64,000 bases of DNA from Rhizocola hellebori (GCF_016862955.1 NZ_BONY01000004.1:1-64000); one strand, 5' to 3'. Shown: positions 32,292 to 40,665, counted from the first letter of the stretch. Numbers and translations: made by a program. Notes: generated by a model not told the origin, from the sequence alone.

Positions 32292-32528
32292 GTGGTGGAT
32301 CGCGAGATCGTGACGCTGGCAGTCGTCGACAGCCGCATAGAAGCGGAGCTGATGGCTGGTCTGCTGCGCAGTCACGGCGTGAGCGCCGTCGTGTCAGCCG
32401 ACGACGTCGGGGGACAGGAGCCACAGTTGCAGCGTCAAGGCGTAAGAGTGCTTGTTCCCGCTGCGGAGGAGGCTTATGCGCGGGAGATTCTGGCCGGTGG
32501 CGGGAGCACCGGACTTCTCGAAGGCTAG
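32292..32528 (+). CDS. DUF2007-type putative signal-transducing protein
   Basis: A 78-residue protein starting GTG GTG at 32292/32295 with TAGGAGAGG about nine bases upstream. The sequence VTLAVVDSRIEAELMAGLLR, then SHGVSAVVSADD and RVLVPAAEEAYAREILAG, matches the DUF2007 fold, a small ferredoxin-like PII-type domain. No enzymatic residues are known. It ends 120 bases before the convergent FAD gene; a 12-bp palindrome GCGGTCGACCGC at 32531-32542 lies right after the stop. Confidence 0.75.
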   Translation: MVDREIVTLAVVDSRIEAELMAGLLRSHGVSAVVSADDVGGQEPQLQRQGVRVLVPAAEEAYAREILAGGGSTGLLEG

Positions 32529-32648
32529 CTGCGGTCGACCGCCCGGCAGGATGCGACCTCGACTACCGCGATCGGCCCCGCCGCGCGTCCGTGGTCCGCC
32601 GGAATCAGCCGACCTAACCTAATCGACCACGCACGCGTCTCGCCCGGC

Positions 32649-33767
32649 TCAGACCTCCGCAAGCCGTGGGGTGACATCGGGAAATGAGCCGTCTCCGAAG
32701 AGGATCCGCGCCGCGAAAGCGCGCCCTGCCCGCCCGCGCAGCAGCGCCACGGCCGCTTCTGCCGCCGTGGTTGACCGGACACCGGCCAGAACACGGCGCA
32801 GCAACAGCCGGCCACGGAAACGGTTTCGCAGCGCCTGCCCGTCGTAACGGCTCAGCACGCTCTGGTCGCCGGTGCGCAGGTACCCGACGGCGACCGTCGC
32901 GGCCAGTTCCGACATGCGCAGGCATGGGTCCAGACCGCCGGCCGTCAAGGGAGACACCGCCCCCGCCGCGTCGCCGACGAGCAGCCCGGCCGGGCACGCC
33001 AGGCGCCGCAACACGCCACCGACCGGGATCGGCCCGCCCCGGCGCTGCACCGGGCCGGCCGGTGCCACAACGCCGGGCGCGTCAGTGGCGAAAGCGTCCA
33101 GCAGCCGGCGTACCCCGCCCCGCATGGCGTGCGGGTATCCTGCGACGCCAACATGGTTGTGCCAGCCGTCGTTGATGACCCAGCCCAGATAGCCGGGTGC
33201 TATCCGGGGATCCAGCACGCAATGAAACGCGGGCACGCAGGTTGTGGGCATCACTGGGTAGCTGTACTCGGCGCCGATGAGCAGGCGCCGGTTGACGCCA
33301 AGGCCGAGATCGCGAGCGACGGTCGAGCGGGCTCCGTCCGCGCCGACGATGAACCGGGCGGTCACCGGCTCGGCATCGGCGAACCGGGCCACGCCCATTC
33401 GGACATTCTCATACTTGACACCTAGTGTCACCTCGGCGCCGGCCGATTCGGCTGCGTGTTGGGCGTGCTCGTAGACGGCCGCCATGTCGGCCACCCGAAA
33501 CTCGTCCCGGTCGCTGGTGAGCCGGACCGGGTCGTGTCGCGACGGTGGATACAGCAGCACGTCCCGGATCCCCGGTCCGAGCAGGTGGTCGGGCAGGTCG
33601 AAGTCGTCGAGGGTACGCCGCACGAAGATCCCGGTCGTGCGAATCCCCGTTGACAGCGTCCTACGGCGATCGACCACCATCACCCGCAGCCCACGCTCCG
33701 CGATCAGGCGGGCAGTGGTCAGGCCGGCCAGGCCCGCGCCCACGACGAGCACATCCACTGTCTTCAC
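32649..33767 (-). CDS. FAD-dependent oxidoreductase (geranylgeranyl-reductase-like)
   Basis: A 372-residue protein from GTG 33767; the frame is open to 33824 but TACCGT seven bases before 33767 suggests a leaderless start. The N-terminal dinucleotide fold reads VDVLVVGAGLAGLTTARLIA (GxGxxG), followed by ARFIVGADGARSTVARDLGL and CPAGLLVGDAAGAVSPLTAG. These are the three FAD-binding motifs of the PHBH/geranylgeranyl reductase superfamily. The substrate is not predictable; prenyl reduction or aromatic hydroxylation are both possible. It appears monocistronic. Confidence 0.85.
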   Translation of the reverse strand: MKTVDVLVVGAGLAGLTTARLIAERGLRVMVVDRRRTLSTGIRTTGIFVRRTLDDFDLPDHLLGPGIRDVLLYPPSRHDPVRLTSDRDEFRVADMAAVYEHAQHAAESAGAEVTLGVKYENVRMGVARFADAEPVTARFIVGADGARSTVARDLGLGVNRRLLIGAEYSYPVMPTTCVPAFHCVLDPRIAPGYLGWVINDGWHNHVGVAGYPHAMRGGVRRLLDAFATDAPGVVAPAGPVQRRGGPIPVGGVLRRLACPAGLLVGDAAGAVSPLTAGGLDPCLRMSELAATVAVGYLRTGDQSVLSRYDGQALRNRFRGRLLLRRVLAGVRSTTAAEAAVALLRGRAGRAFAARILFGDGSFPDVTPRLAEV

Positions 33768-33774
33768 ACCGGCG

Positions 33775-33780
33775 ACGGTA
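33775..33780 (-). promoter_or_regulatory. -10 hexamer of a probable leaderless promoter
   Basis: TACCGT on the minus strand ends seven bases before GTG 33767 of the FAD oxidoreductase gene, with no Shine-Dalgarno site between. Confidence 0.4.
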
Positions 33781-33861
33781 GGGCCGATCCCGTGACTGTG
33801 CTTCGATTTGCACGCAACCGGCACCGTATCTTCGCAACGCCGTCACAAACGCGGCCTTCCG

Positions 33862-34818
33862 CTAGCCGAAGGTGAACGCGTAAACCTCCGCACCGGGAGC
33901 TAGGAACGTGATCTCCACCGTCCGCTCGCGCACTGCGCCGTTCTGGCGGACAAGCTGGTAGAGGCGGCCGTCTCGGAGTAGACCGGTGCCCTCGGCGTCA
34001 ACGTCCACGCCATGGGACGGGCCTGGCACCTCGCCGTCCAGAAGCACACGGAACGGGACGGGGTCAGCGTTTCCCCGATTCAGCACCAGATGTGCGTCGC
34101 GTGCGTGGAATCGGCAGGCGATGCTGGCGCCTTCGCGGTCGGCAACGACCTTCTCCCGCCCGATTGTCCACTCCCCGGCGAGCGCCCAGTGGTTGAGCAG
34201 CAAGCGTTCGGGTATCACGTAGCTGGCGCGCTGGTCGATCGCGACACCGCTCGGCGAGGCGAATTTCTCGCCTCGGCCGTAACCCAGATACGTCTCCGGT
34301 GTGGCCAGGTGGTCCCAGTCGGCAACCGCTTCGACGCCAAGCCCTTCCACGGCAACCGGTTCACGCTCGATGCCGAGCAGCCGCTGCAAGACCGCATCCG
34401 ACTCCTCGTAGCGTCCCTCGCCGAAGTGACTGTCGCGGATGACCCCTTCCCTGTCGATGAAATAGAGCGCCGGCCAGTAGTGGTTGTCGAAGCTGCTCCA
34501 GATTTTGTAGTCGTTGTCGATCGCTACCGGGTAGTCGATACCTCTGTCCTCGGTTGCCCGCCTTACGCCTCCGACGTTGTGCTCGAACGTGAACTCCGGC
34601 GTGTGAGCCCCGAGGACGACAAGCCCGTCGTTTCGGTACGCCTGCCACCAGGCACGCACATAGGGTTCCTGACGTAGCCAGTTGATGCAGGTCAGCGTCC
34701 AGAAATTGACGAGGACGACCTGGCCGCGCAGATCGGCGGAATCAAGCGGCTCGGAGTTGAGCCATTCGGCTGCCCCATCCAGTGGCGGCATGTGCGGGCT
34801 CTCGCGGGTCTCCCACAT
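33862..34818 (-). CDS. Redoxin-domain protein resembling the C-terminal part of DipZ
   Basis: A 318-residue protein from ATG 34818 (GGAAGG upstream; longer frame to 34899 rejected because it crosses a hairpin). It shows a TlpA-like thioredoxin fold, DLRGQVVLVNFWTLTCINWL, then VVLGAHTPEFTFEHN and YPVAIDNDYKIWSSF. A C-terminal beta-rich domain follows (ASPSGVAIDQRASYVIPERL onward), as in the DipZ family. The active site is Cys44-Ile-Asn-Trp47: the second cysteine of CxxC is replaced by Trp, so disulfide exchange in the usual way is unlikely. Homologues with CINW exist, so this may be a peroxidase-like or structural variant. No signal peptide is seen. Confidence 0.8.
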   Translation of the reverse strand: MWETRESPHMPPLDGAAEWLNSEPLDSADLRGQVVLVNFWTLTCINWLRQEPYVRAWWQAYRNDGLVVLGAHTPEFTFEHNVGGVRRATEDRGIDYPVAIDNDYKIWSSFDNHYWPALYFIDREGVIRDSHFGEGRYEESDAVLQRLLGIEREPVAVEGLGVEAVADWDHLATPETYLGYGRGEKFASPSGVAIDQRASYVIPERLLLNHWALAGEWTIGREKVVADREGASIACRFHARDAHLVLNRGNADPVPFRVLLDGEVPGPSHGVDVDAEGTGLLRDGRLYQLVRQNGAVRERTVEITFLAPGAEVYAFTFG

Positions 34819-34866
34819 GGCAAAGCCTTCCCGGGTGATGGTCCAATTTAGATTGTCGTGACGGCG

Positions 34867-34901
34867 ACATGCGTCAAGGCCGACGCGGCCTCGACGCATG
34901 T
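34867..34901 (-). terminator. Long hairpin downstream of the epoxide hydrolase gene
   Basis: ACATGCGTC/GACGCATGT outer arms and AGGCCG/CGGCCT inner arms form a 16-bp stem with a single A-C mismatch and a three-base loop, 24 bases after the hydrolase stop. It probably terminates that transcript and insulates the redoxin gene. Confidence 0.7.
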
Positions 34902-34924
34902 CACCTCAGACGGTCGCGGCAATA

Positions 34925-36121
34925 TCAGGAATTTCGGATCGGGCCGAACGCGGCGCGCATCTCCGTGGTGAAGAGTTCCGGCTCTTCCCAGGCGGCGAAG
35001 TGGCCGCCTCGGTCGACCTCGTTGAAGTAGGCGACGCCCGGGTAGACCGTCTCTACCCAGCTGCGCGGGGCGGCCCAGAGCTCGCCGGGGAACACGGAGA
35101 AGCCGACCGGAACCTTGACCGGCGGCGGTGGCTGACCGGACGCATGGGCTTGCGCCAGGAACCGGCCGAACTCCCAATACCAGCGGGCGGCTGAGGCGCC
35201 GGTGCCGGTCATCCAGTAAAGCGTGATGTTGTCGAGGATGCTGTCCTGGGTGAGGCCTCCCACGGGCTTGCCCTCGACGAACGCGCTGGAGATCTTGTGG
35301 TAGCTGTCCGTGTCGTGGTCGAGCATCCAGGCCGCTAGCGCGACGGGTGAATCCGTCAGCGCGTAGCCGATCGTCTGCGGCCGGGTGGACTGCTCGAGGA
35401 AGTAGCCGAAGCCGTCCATGGTGAAGGCGTCAAGCTTCACGTGCGACGCGCGTTCCTCCTCAGTGCTGGCCGGCAGCATGTCCTTGATGCCGATCGCTCC
35501 GGCGAGCAGATTGACGTGGATGCCAAGTAGCCCTTCGGGTCCGATGCGGCCCATCGCATCGGTGACAGCCGCGCCGACGTCGCCTCCCTGTGCCACGTAA
35601 CGGGTGTAGCCGAGGCGACTCATCAGCTCTGCCCACGCGCTGGCGATGCGGCCGTTCTCCCAGCCGAGTTCGGTTGGCTCGCCCGAAAAACCATAGCCGG
35701 GCAAGGATGGCAGCACCAGATGGAAGGCATCCTCGGCGGTCCCGCCGTGACGGGTCGGATCCGTGAGCGGCTCGACCACGCCGAGCAACTCGGCGACCGA
35801 ACCCGGCCAGCCGTGCGTCATGATCAGCGGAAGCGCGTTCTCATGCTTGGACCGCACGTGGATGAAGTGGATATCCACGCCGTCGATCGTTGTCATGAAC
35901 TGCGGCAGCGCATTCAGCTTCGTCTCGAACGCACGCCAGTCGTGGTCGGTCGCCCAGTAGCGGGCAACTTCTTGAATCGTCTCTAGCTGTACACCCTGGG
36001 AACGATCGTTGACCAGCTCTCGGGTGGGCCAGCGTACTGCCGCTATCCGGCGACGTAAATCTTCGATTGCTCCTTCCGGCGTATCGAAACGGAAGGAACG
36101 GATTTCAATGTCGTTAGGCAT
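34925..36121 (-). CDS. Epoxide hydrolase (EHN domain, alpha/beta hydrolase fold)
   Basis: A 398-residue protein. The N-terminal EHN domain (about 1-110: IRSFRFDTPEGAIEDLRRRI, then WATDHDWRAFETKLNALPQF) covers the lid seen in microsomal-type epoxide hydrolases. The oxyanion motif is HGWPGS (103-108), the nucleophile Asp181 in AQGGDVGAAV, and the catalytic His is in DRGGHFAAWEEPELF near the C-terminus. It opens epoxides to diols through an ester intermediate in the cytoplasm. Neighbouring oxidoreductases on the same strand suggest a detoxification or catabolic setting, though spacing and hairpins argue for separate transcripts. Confidence 0.92.
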   Translation of the reverse strand: MPNDIEIRSFRFDTPEGAIEDLRRRIAAVRWPTRELVNDRSQGVQLETIQEVARYWATDHDWRAFETKLNALPQFMTTIDGVDIHFIHVRSKHENALPLIMTHGWPGSVAELLGVVEPLTDPTRHGGTAEDAFHLVLPSLPGYGFSGEPTELGWENGRIASAWAELMSRLGYTRYVAQGGDVGAAVTDAMGRIGPEGLLGIHVNLLAGAIGIKDMLPASTEEERASHVKLDAFTMDGFGYFLEQSTRPQTIGYALTDSPVALAAWMLDHDTDSYHKISSAFVEGKPVGGLTQDSILDNITLYWMTGTGASAARWYWEFGRFLAQAHASGQPPPPVKVPVGFSVFPGELWAAPRSWVETVYPGVAYFNEVDRGGHFAAWEEPELFTTEMRAAFGPIRNS

Positions 36122-36151
36122 GATTCACCACCTGCCGTGGTAGGAAAACCA

Positions 36152-36168
36152 CCGGCGCAACGCGCCGG
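36152..36168 (-). terminator. GC-rich hairpin between oxidoreductase and epoxide hydrolase genes
   Basis: CCGGCGC and GCGCCGG, perfect seven-base arms around AAC, lie 74 bases after the oxidoreductase stop and 31 bases before the hydrolase start. It is either a terminator or an operator-like element of the hydrolase gene. Confidence 0.45.
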
Positions 36169-36241
36169 CCTGGGCTGGCACATCTACCGATTCTGCCACC
36201 GGCCCGGTGAACCGAGGGCCGAAATGCGTTCTGCGGCTAGC

Positions 36242-37162
36242 TCATCCCTCGACTACACGGATGATCGTCTTGCCCGGCACCAAAGGGCGGCGGGTGAATG
36301 CGACGGGCGCTTCGGCAAGCGGCAGAACGGTTCCCACGCTTGTCTTCAGCCGGCCCGCGCGCACCCGCTGTGCCAGCTTTGCCAGCATGGCCCGGTCTGG
36401 CTCGACGACGAAGAAGACGGCCCGCGCGTGGCTGGGCTGCGCCTTGGGCGGGGCGGCGATGGTGACGAGCGTGCCGCCCGCGCGCACCAAAGCTGCCGAG
36501 CGTTCGACCACCTCACCGCCGATCACGTCGAACACCACGTCGACCTCACCGACGTCTTCCAGCCGGTCGGCCTGAAGGTCGAGGTAGGCGTTCGCGCCGA
36601 AGCCGAGTGCCCTTTCCCGGTCGCCGGCCCGGCCCGTGCCGATCACCGTCGCGCCCACCTCACGTGCGAGCTGAACCGCCATCGACCCGACGGCGCCTGC
36701 CGCACCGTGGATCAGAACGGTCTGGCCCGGCATGAGGCGAGCGTGGTCGAAGAGGCCCTGCCACGCGGTTAGTCCGGAGATGGGCAGCGCGGCCGCCACG
36801 GTGTGGTCGATTTCAGCGGGCAGCGGAGCGAGATTCCGGGTCTCCATCGCCGCGTACTCGGCCAGAGACCCGTTGCGGGCCCAGTCGGTCATGCCGAACA
36901 CCCGCTGGCCGACGGTGAAACCCGTGGTGCCGCAACCCAATTCGGCCACGACACCCGAAAGCTCGTTTCCGAGTACGCTCGGCGTGCGGTCATGGCCGGC
37001 CCGATCGGACCACGTCCCCGGCCAGTCAAGCTCGCCGGGGGTGAACCCCGCTGCGTGAACCTTCACGATGACATCGTTTTCCGCAGCGTGCGGATGGGGC
37101 AACTCCATCAGAGAAACCCCAGCCGCCCCGGCTGCACGGTCACCAATGGCGATAGCCTGCAT
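36242..37162 (-). CDS. Zinc-independent NADP-dependent alcohol dehydrogenase/quinone oxidoreductase (MDR family)
   Basis: A 306-residue protein. The GroES-like N-terminal domain reads VIVKVHAAGFTPGELDWPG, then LGNELSGVVAELG and VGQRVFGMTDW. The Rossmann domain is GQTVLIHGAAGAVGSMAVQL followed by AREVGATVIGTGR. Structural zinc cysteines are absent, as in quinone oxidoreductases. It reduces quinones or activated double bonds with NADPH. TACCGT five bases before the ATG suggests a near-leaderless transcript. It is followed on the same strand by a hairpin and the epoxide hydrolase gene. Confidence 0.9.
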   Translation of the reverse strand: MQAIAIGDRAAGAAGVSLMELPHPHAAENDVIVKVHAAGFTPGELDWPGTWSDRAGHDRTPSVLGNELSGVVAELGCGTTGFTVGQRVFGMTDWARNGSLAEYAAMETRNLAPLPAEIDHTVAAALPISGLTAWQGLFDHARLMPGQTVLIHGAAGAVGSMAVQLAREVGATVIGTGRAGDRERALGFGANAYLDLQADRLEDVGEVDVVFDVIGGEVVERSAALVRAGGTLVTIAAPPKAQPSHARAVFFVVEPDRAMLAKLAQRVRAGRLKTSVGTVLPLAEAPVAFTRRPLVPGKTIIRVVEG

Positions 37163-37214
37163 ACCTCACGGTACCAAGATGCCAATATTTACCGTGCCCG
37201 AACTATGTCGTGAG

Positions 37215-37337
37215 TCAGCCCTGGCGGGCCTTTTGCCGCGGATCCGCCTTGTTGACCACAAGGATCTTCCCGTGGCGGCGGACCACGACCGAATTCGCGC
37301 GGTTCTTCAGCGAACGTAGCGAGCTGCGGACCTTCAT
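37215..37337 (-). CDS. rpmJ: 50S ribosomal protein L36, zinc-independent type
   Basis: A 40-residue protein from ATG 37337; AGGAGG lies seven bases upstream, so the longer frame to 37406 is rejected. The sequence [20 protein letters not shown] continues with a [10 protein letters not shown] segment and ends RQKARQG, a clear L36. It has no cysteine, unlike the zinc-ribbon L36, so it belongs to the alternative (YkgO-like) type that replaces the zinc form when zinc is scarce. Other alternative ribosomal proteins are not adjacent and no convincing Zur box is seen upstream. The gene is on its own, 53 bases from the start of the oxidoreductase gene. Confidence 0.92.
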   Translation of the reverse strand: MKVRSSLRSLKNRANSVVVRRHGKILVVNKADPRQKARQG

Positions 37338-37526
37338 TTTCAAGCCTCCTGACTTGCGGACTCGGCTCAACACCAACCGTGAGCCGGCTATTCCGCCGAC
37401 GAACACGGGCCGGTCCCGCGCTGCGGTGTGACGACTTCCACGGCGCGGAATAGGCGACCGAACCCTCTGGTTCAGCCGGGCAGGTGCCGGAACCCGAGAA
37501 TACGAAGCACTTTATGGAGGATTCTC

Positions 37527-37613
37527 ATGTACCTTCGCAGACCCCTCAAGGCATTGTCGGTAGCGATCGTCATTTCCGCTGTCGCGATGGGCTGTTTCAC
37601 CGGGATCTTCTGA
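37527..37613 (+). CDS. Small 28-residue hydrophobic peptide ORF
   Basis: ATG 37527 follows GGAGG by six bases. The peptide has a basic N-terminus (MYLRRPLKALS) and one hydrophobic segment (VAIVISAVAMGCFTGIF) with a single cysteine. It could be a single-pass membrane peptide. Support is limited to the ribosome site and the composition; no homologue is recognised. It faces the convergent SDR gene. Confidence 0.35.
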   Translation: MYLRRPLKALSVAIVISAVAMGCFTGIF

Positions 37614-37651
37614 TTCGAAGCAGCCCGGATCAACTCAGCGAGCGAAACCGC

Positions 37652-38410
37652 TCAAGCAGCTGATGGTTGCTGAGCTGCCAGCCACTCGTCGAACGTGGTA
37701 GGTGCTATTTCGGCGTCGGCCGCGGGCAGCAGAACGTCACCGGCCATCGTCTGATCGAAGATGCCGCCATGCCAGGTCGGCACAAGCCGGATGTGCCTGC
37801 CCTGGGCGGCGAGTGTGCGGCGGGCCATGTCGATGAGATCCTGCGGCTCAGGTCCGGCGATGTCGCGGTGGCGGCCTTGTGGGGCGCCACCGGCGACCCG
37901 GGCCAGGATGCTGGCGACGTCGGCCGGGGCGATCGGCTGCATCAATAGCGGCGGCAACTTCGCGACCCCGTTTTGCTCTACCCAGCCTGCGACTGTCACA
38001 GGGAAGTCGTGAAACTGTGTGGCGGGCACGATGGTGTAAGGGATCGGACCGGCTTCTACGGCTGCTTCCTGCGCTCGCTTGCCCGCGTGATGGGCGTTGC
38101 CCGGGACGTTGCGCACCTGGGCGATGGACAGCACGACATGGTGGCCGACCCCGGTGCGCCCTTCGGCGGCCAGCAGGTTCGCTGTGGCGGTGGTGAAGAA
38201 CGCGATGGCGTCGGCTTCGGTCGCGGCGTTGATACTGGTCGTATCGATCACCACATCGACCCCAGTCAAGGCTTGGTCCAGGCCCGTGCCGGCGACGATG
38301 TCGATGCCGTGGGCCCGGCTGATTGGCACGACGTCATGCCCGTCGCGTTGCAGCGCGGCGACGCTCAGCGACCCGATCCGCCCAGTGGCCCCAGCCACGG
38401 CTACTCGCAT
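37652..38410 (-). CDS. NAD(P)-binding atypical SDR (NmrA-like)
   Basis: A 252-residue protein. The N-terminus MRVAVAGATGRIGSLSVAAL carries the GxxGxxG motif of atypical short-chain dehydrogenases. Next come GVDVVIDTTSINAATEADAI and HHVVLSIAQVRNVPGN. The YxxxK catalytic pair is not evident, as in NmrA/HSCARG-type proteins that bind NAD(P) to sense redox state or carry out other reactions. The C-terminal part (LPPLLMQPIAPADVASILAR) is typical. It stands alone. Confidence 0.85.
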   Translation of the reverse strand: MRVAVAGATGRIGSLSVAALQRDGHDVVPISRAHGIDIVAGTGLDQALTGVDVVIDTTSINAATEADAIAFFTTATANLLAAEGRTGVGHHVVLSIAQVRNVPGNAHHAGKRAQEAAVEAGPIPYTIVPATQFHDFPVTVAGWVEQNGVAKLPPLLMQPIAPADVASILARVAGGAPQGRHRDIAGPEPQDLIDMARRTLAAQGRHIRLVPTWHGGIFDQTMAGDVLLPAADAEIAPTTFDEWLAAQQPSAA

Positions 38411-38672
38411 ACCGGCAGCTCCTATTGCCTTGCCAACACCAAAGACTCAGTGTGGCAATCCCAGGGCCAACCCGCCTCATCGACACGCCCTGCCACCACC
38501 CGCCGACGAAAGTCCCCCGTTGTGCCCCGGGCATATTTCAATACCTAAAACCTTCATTGCGCCGCTGCGTCGTGGTCCCGCGCCGTAACTCCCGTGCGGC
38601 GAACGATAGGCCCGTGCGTGGTCACCCTCAAGACCCACAAGCGCTGGCGCCCCTCGGATGACGAGCGAAGCC

Positions 38673-39914
38673 TCAGCATGCTGTCGTCGGCTGGCCGCCG
38701 GGGGTAGGCGTCGCGGGCGGCTCGTCGGTGATACGCGGCGTCGCGGGCGGCTCGTCGTTCGTCCATCGGAGGTGCTCGATGAGGTCGTACTGCTGGATCG
38801 CTCCGGCCGGCACCCAGCTCAGGTAGTCGGCGGGTCGCAGGGCACGAACCTGCCGTCCCAGCACAGCGCCGGTGTTCGGATCGAGCACCAGGCTCACCTC
38901 CCGCGGGCCGCCTGGGTCGGCCCTGCGTTCCTGGACGGTGTCGTTGCGTTCGATGGACACGGCGACGCCCGAGCGTCCCTTCGCATCCGTCACGGCACCG
39001 AGCGACCTGATCCCGGGAACCCCAGCGAGTACCCGGAAGGCGGCGCTGCGTACGGCCGGTGTGATCGGCGTGTTCAGCACCAGGTCGACCAGCGCCTCGA
39101 AGAGGGACTTGCCGGTCTCCACCGGGTTTCGCAAGTCCCGCGGGTCGATGACGCTGAGTAGCCACGTCCGCAGCGCAACCGGATCGGATGGCAGGGCCCG
39201 AATCTGTTCTGCGGTCAGGCTTTCGCCGTTGGCGATCATGAACAACCGCGCATCCGGCGCGCTGCGTTCGACTCGTTCCGAGCCGCCCGGTTCGGCGGTG
39301 TAGACGTTGCGCGGGTCGGGCGGGCAACCCGGCGGTGGTTCGATTGGCCAGCTTGTCGGCGAGCCGGCGGCACGCCAGGCGGCTTTGTCCCCATCGGACA
39401 AGGGCTCGGCGCCTGCCCACCGGGAGATGTGCACGACGTCTTTGCCCGGCACCAGCGGCTTCCAGGTGATCTCCGTGCGGCGGAGCCTGAGGGTGTACTG
39501 GTTGTTGCCGGCGCCGGTTGGGATAAGCCATCCGTGCTCGATAGTGGACACCCAGTAGGTTCCGGTGCCCGGCGCCTCCTCCTGCTGCGCCTGCTCGGCC
39601 GCGACAAGCAGCAACTGGGGGGCGTTCGCGCTGTCCCATGCGCGGGCGGCCGCGGGCATCGACGGTGACGCCGACGGTGAGGCGTTCGGCGCGCCGGTGC
39701 CGCCCTTCAGCATGGTGACCGCAACGCCGGTGGCGACGGCCAGTACCGTGGCCGCTACCGGCACCAGAATCCGCGCGCGCAGGTTCATTACCCGCCGATT
39801 CCGGGCGGGCCTGCCGCCGGCCAGCTGGATCAGCGCCGCCCTGGAGCGTGCAATGGTCTGCGCCGAGGGCGGGGCGACCGGCCGGGCGCGGGCAAGCTGT
39901 TCGAGTTCATCCAT
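38673..39914 (-). CDS. CU044_5270-family membrane-anchored protein (sigma-factor partner)
   Basis: A 413-residue protein. A cytoplasmic N-terminus (MDELEQLARARPVAPPSAQT) precedes a transmembrane helix near 48-68 (ILVPVAATVLAVATGVAVTM), then an outer region with EEAPGTGTYWVSTIEHGW, RRTEITWKPLV and FRVLAGVPGIRSLGAVTDAK followed by GRSGVAV. These are hallmarks of the CU044_5270 family, nearly always encoded just after an ECF sigma factor. The C-terminus carries a repeated DEPPATP motif. It begins ten bases after the frameshifted sigma gene. It presumably acts as the sigma factor's membrane partner; the mechanism is undetermined. Confidence 0.85.
   Translation of the reverse strand: MDELEQLARARPVAPPSAQTIARSRAALIQLAGGRPARNRRVMNLRARILVPVAATVLAVATGVAVTMLKGGTGAPNASPSASPSMPAAARAWDSANAPQLLLVAAEQAQQEEAPGTGTYWVSTIEHGWLIPTGAGNNQYTLRLRRTEITWKPLVPGKDVVHISRWAGAEPLSDGDKAAWRAAGSPTSWPIEPPPGCPPDPRNVYTAEPGGSERVERSAPDARLFMIANGESLTAEQIRALPSDPVALRTWLLSVIDPRDLRNPVETGKSLFEALVDLVLNTPITPAVRSAAFRVLAGVPGIRSLGAVTDAKGRSGVAVSIERNDTVQERRADPGGPREVSLVLDPNTGAVLGRQVRALRPADYLSWVPAGAIQQYDLIEHLRWTNDEPPATPRITDEPPATPTPGGQPTTAC
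38707..38757. repeat. Direct repeat of 21 bp with 30-bp period in a coding tail
   Basis: An identical 21-base unit (GGCGTCGCGGGCGGCTCGTC plus G) occurs at 38707-38727 and 38737-38757, encoding the duplicated DEPPATP stretch at the C-terminus of the CU044_5270 protein. Confidence 0.8.
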
Positions 39915-39923
39915 GACAGTCGC

Positions 39924-40503
39924 TCACCTCTGCTTTGTAGGGTCGAAATCATCGAGTGCGGCCCGCAGCCGGCGACGCGCCCGGTAAAGCCGGGAGCCGA
40001 CCGTGCCAGCTGGGATGCCGAGCGCCCCGGCCGTCTCCTCGTGGGCCGAGCTCGCCCCAGACGACGAGCAGTAGCGCGTCCCGGTCGCCCGGCGAGAGCT
40101 CGGCAAGTGCCGCGACAAGTACCTCCCGGGCTGCCGCAGCGGTGAGCCGGGCATCCACCCGTTCCTCCTCGGCGGAGTAGACCGGCTCCGCCGCCGCTCG
40201 GGCGTAAGCCCGGTATCCGCGCACCTCCGCCCGATGGTGCCCCCGGATCAGGTTGGTGGCGATCCCGTAGAGCCACGCGCGCACCGAGCCGCGGGCCGGG
40301 TCGAACCGGCCACGCTCGCGGAATGCCACCAGGAACGTCTCGGCCGCCACATCATCACCCGTGGTTCCGCCAAGGCGCCGGGACGCATACCTGTGCAGCG
40401 GCACGAAGTAACGGTCGAACAGCACCGAGAAGCATTCGGGATCGGCGCGTGACCGCTTCACCACCTCGGCGTCATCAACATCCGTCACCGTCACCGTCTC
40501 CAT
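39924..40503 (-). pseudogene. ECF RNA polymerase sigma factor interrupted by a one-base frameshift
   Basis: From ATG 40503 (AAGGGAG upstream) the frame encodes a normal ECF region 2 (FSVLFDRYFVPLHRYASRRL, DDVAAETFLVAFRERGRFDP, WLYGIATNLIRGHHR) and the start of region 4 (LAELSPGDRDALLLVVWGEL). Then it continues as nonfamily sequence to a stop at 39949. Another frame resumes exactly at 40046 with AHEETAGALGIPAGTVGSRL, then YRARRRLRAALDD and FDPTKQR, ending at 39924, the expected region 4.2. Removing one G near 40046-40047 restores a complete sigma factor whose stop is ten bases before its CU044_5270 partner. As read, the DNA-binding helix is lost. It is either a recent mutation or a sequencing error; programmed frameshifting is less likely because no slippery heptamer is seen. 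Confidence 0.8.
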
Positions 40504-40665
40504 CCGGCTCCCTTCGTAGGCTGGGCCAGCACTCACGACCTATTGACCGGACCGGATGTCGATCTTCACGAAGATATTCGCGGTGGCCAGACAATCCACT
40601 TTGGATGCTCAAACGGCTCGTTAAAGATCCGGGCGGGCCATCACCATCACCCACCGGTCTGCCCG

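Noticed and set aside
39924-40503. Programmed frameshifting in the sigma gene
   Set aside because: No slippery heptamer or downstream stimulatory structure was seen; a one-base insertion is simpler.
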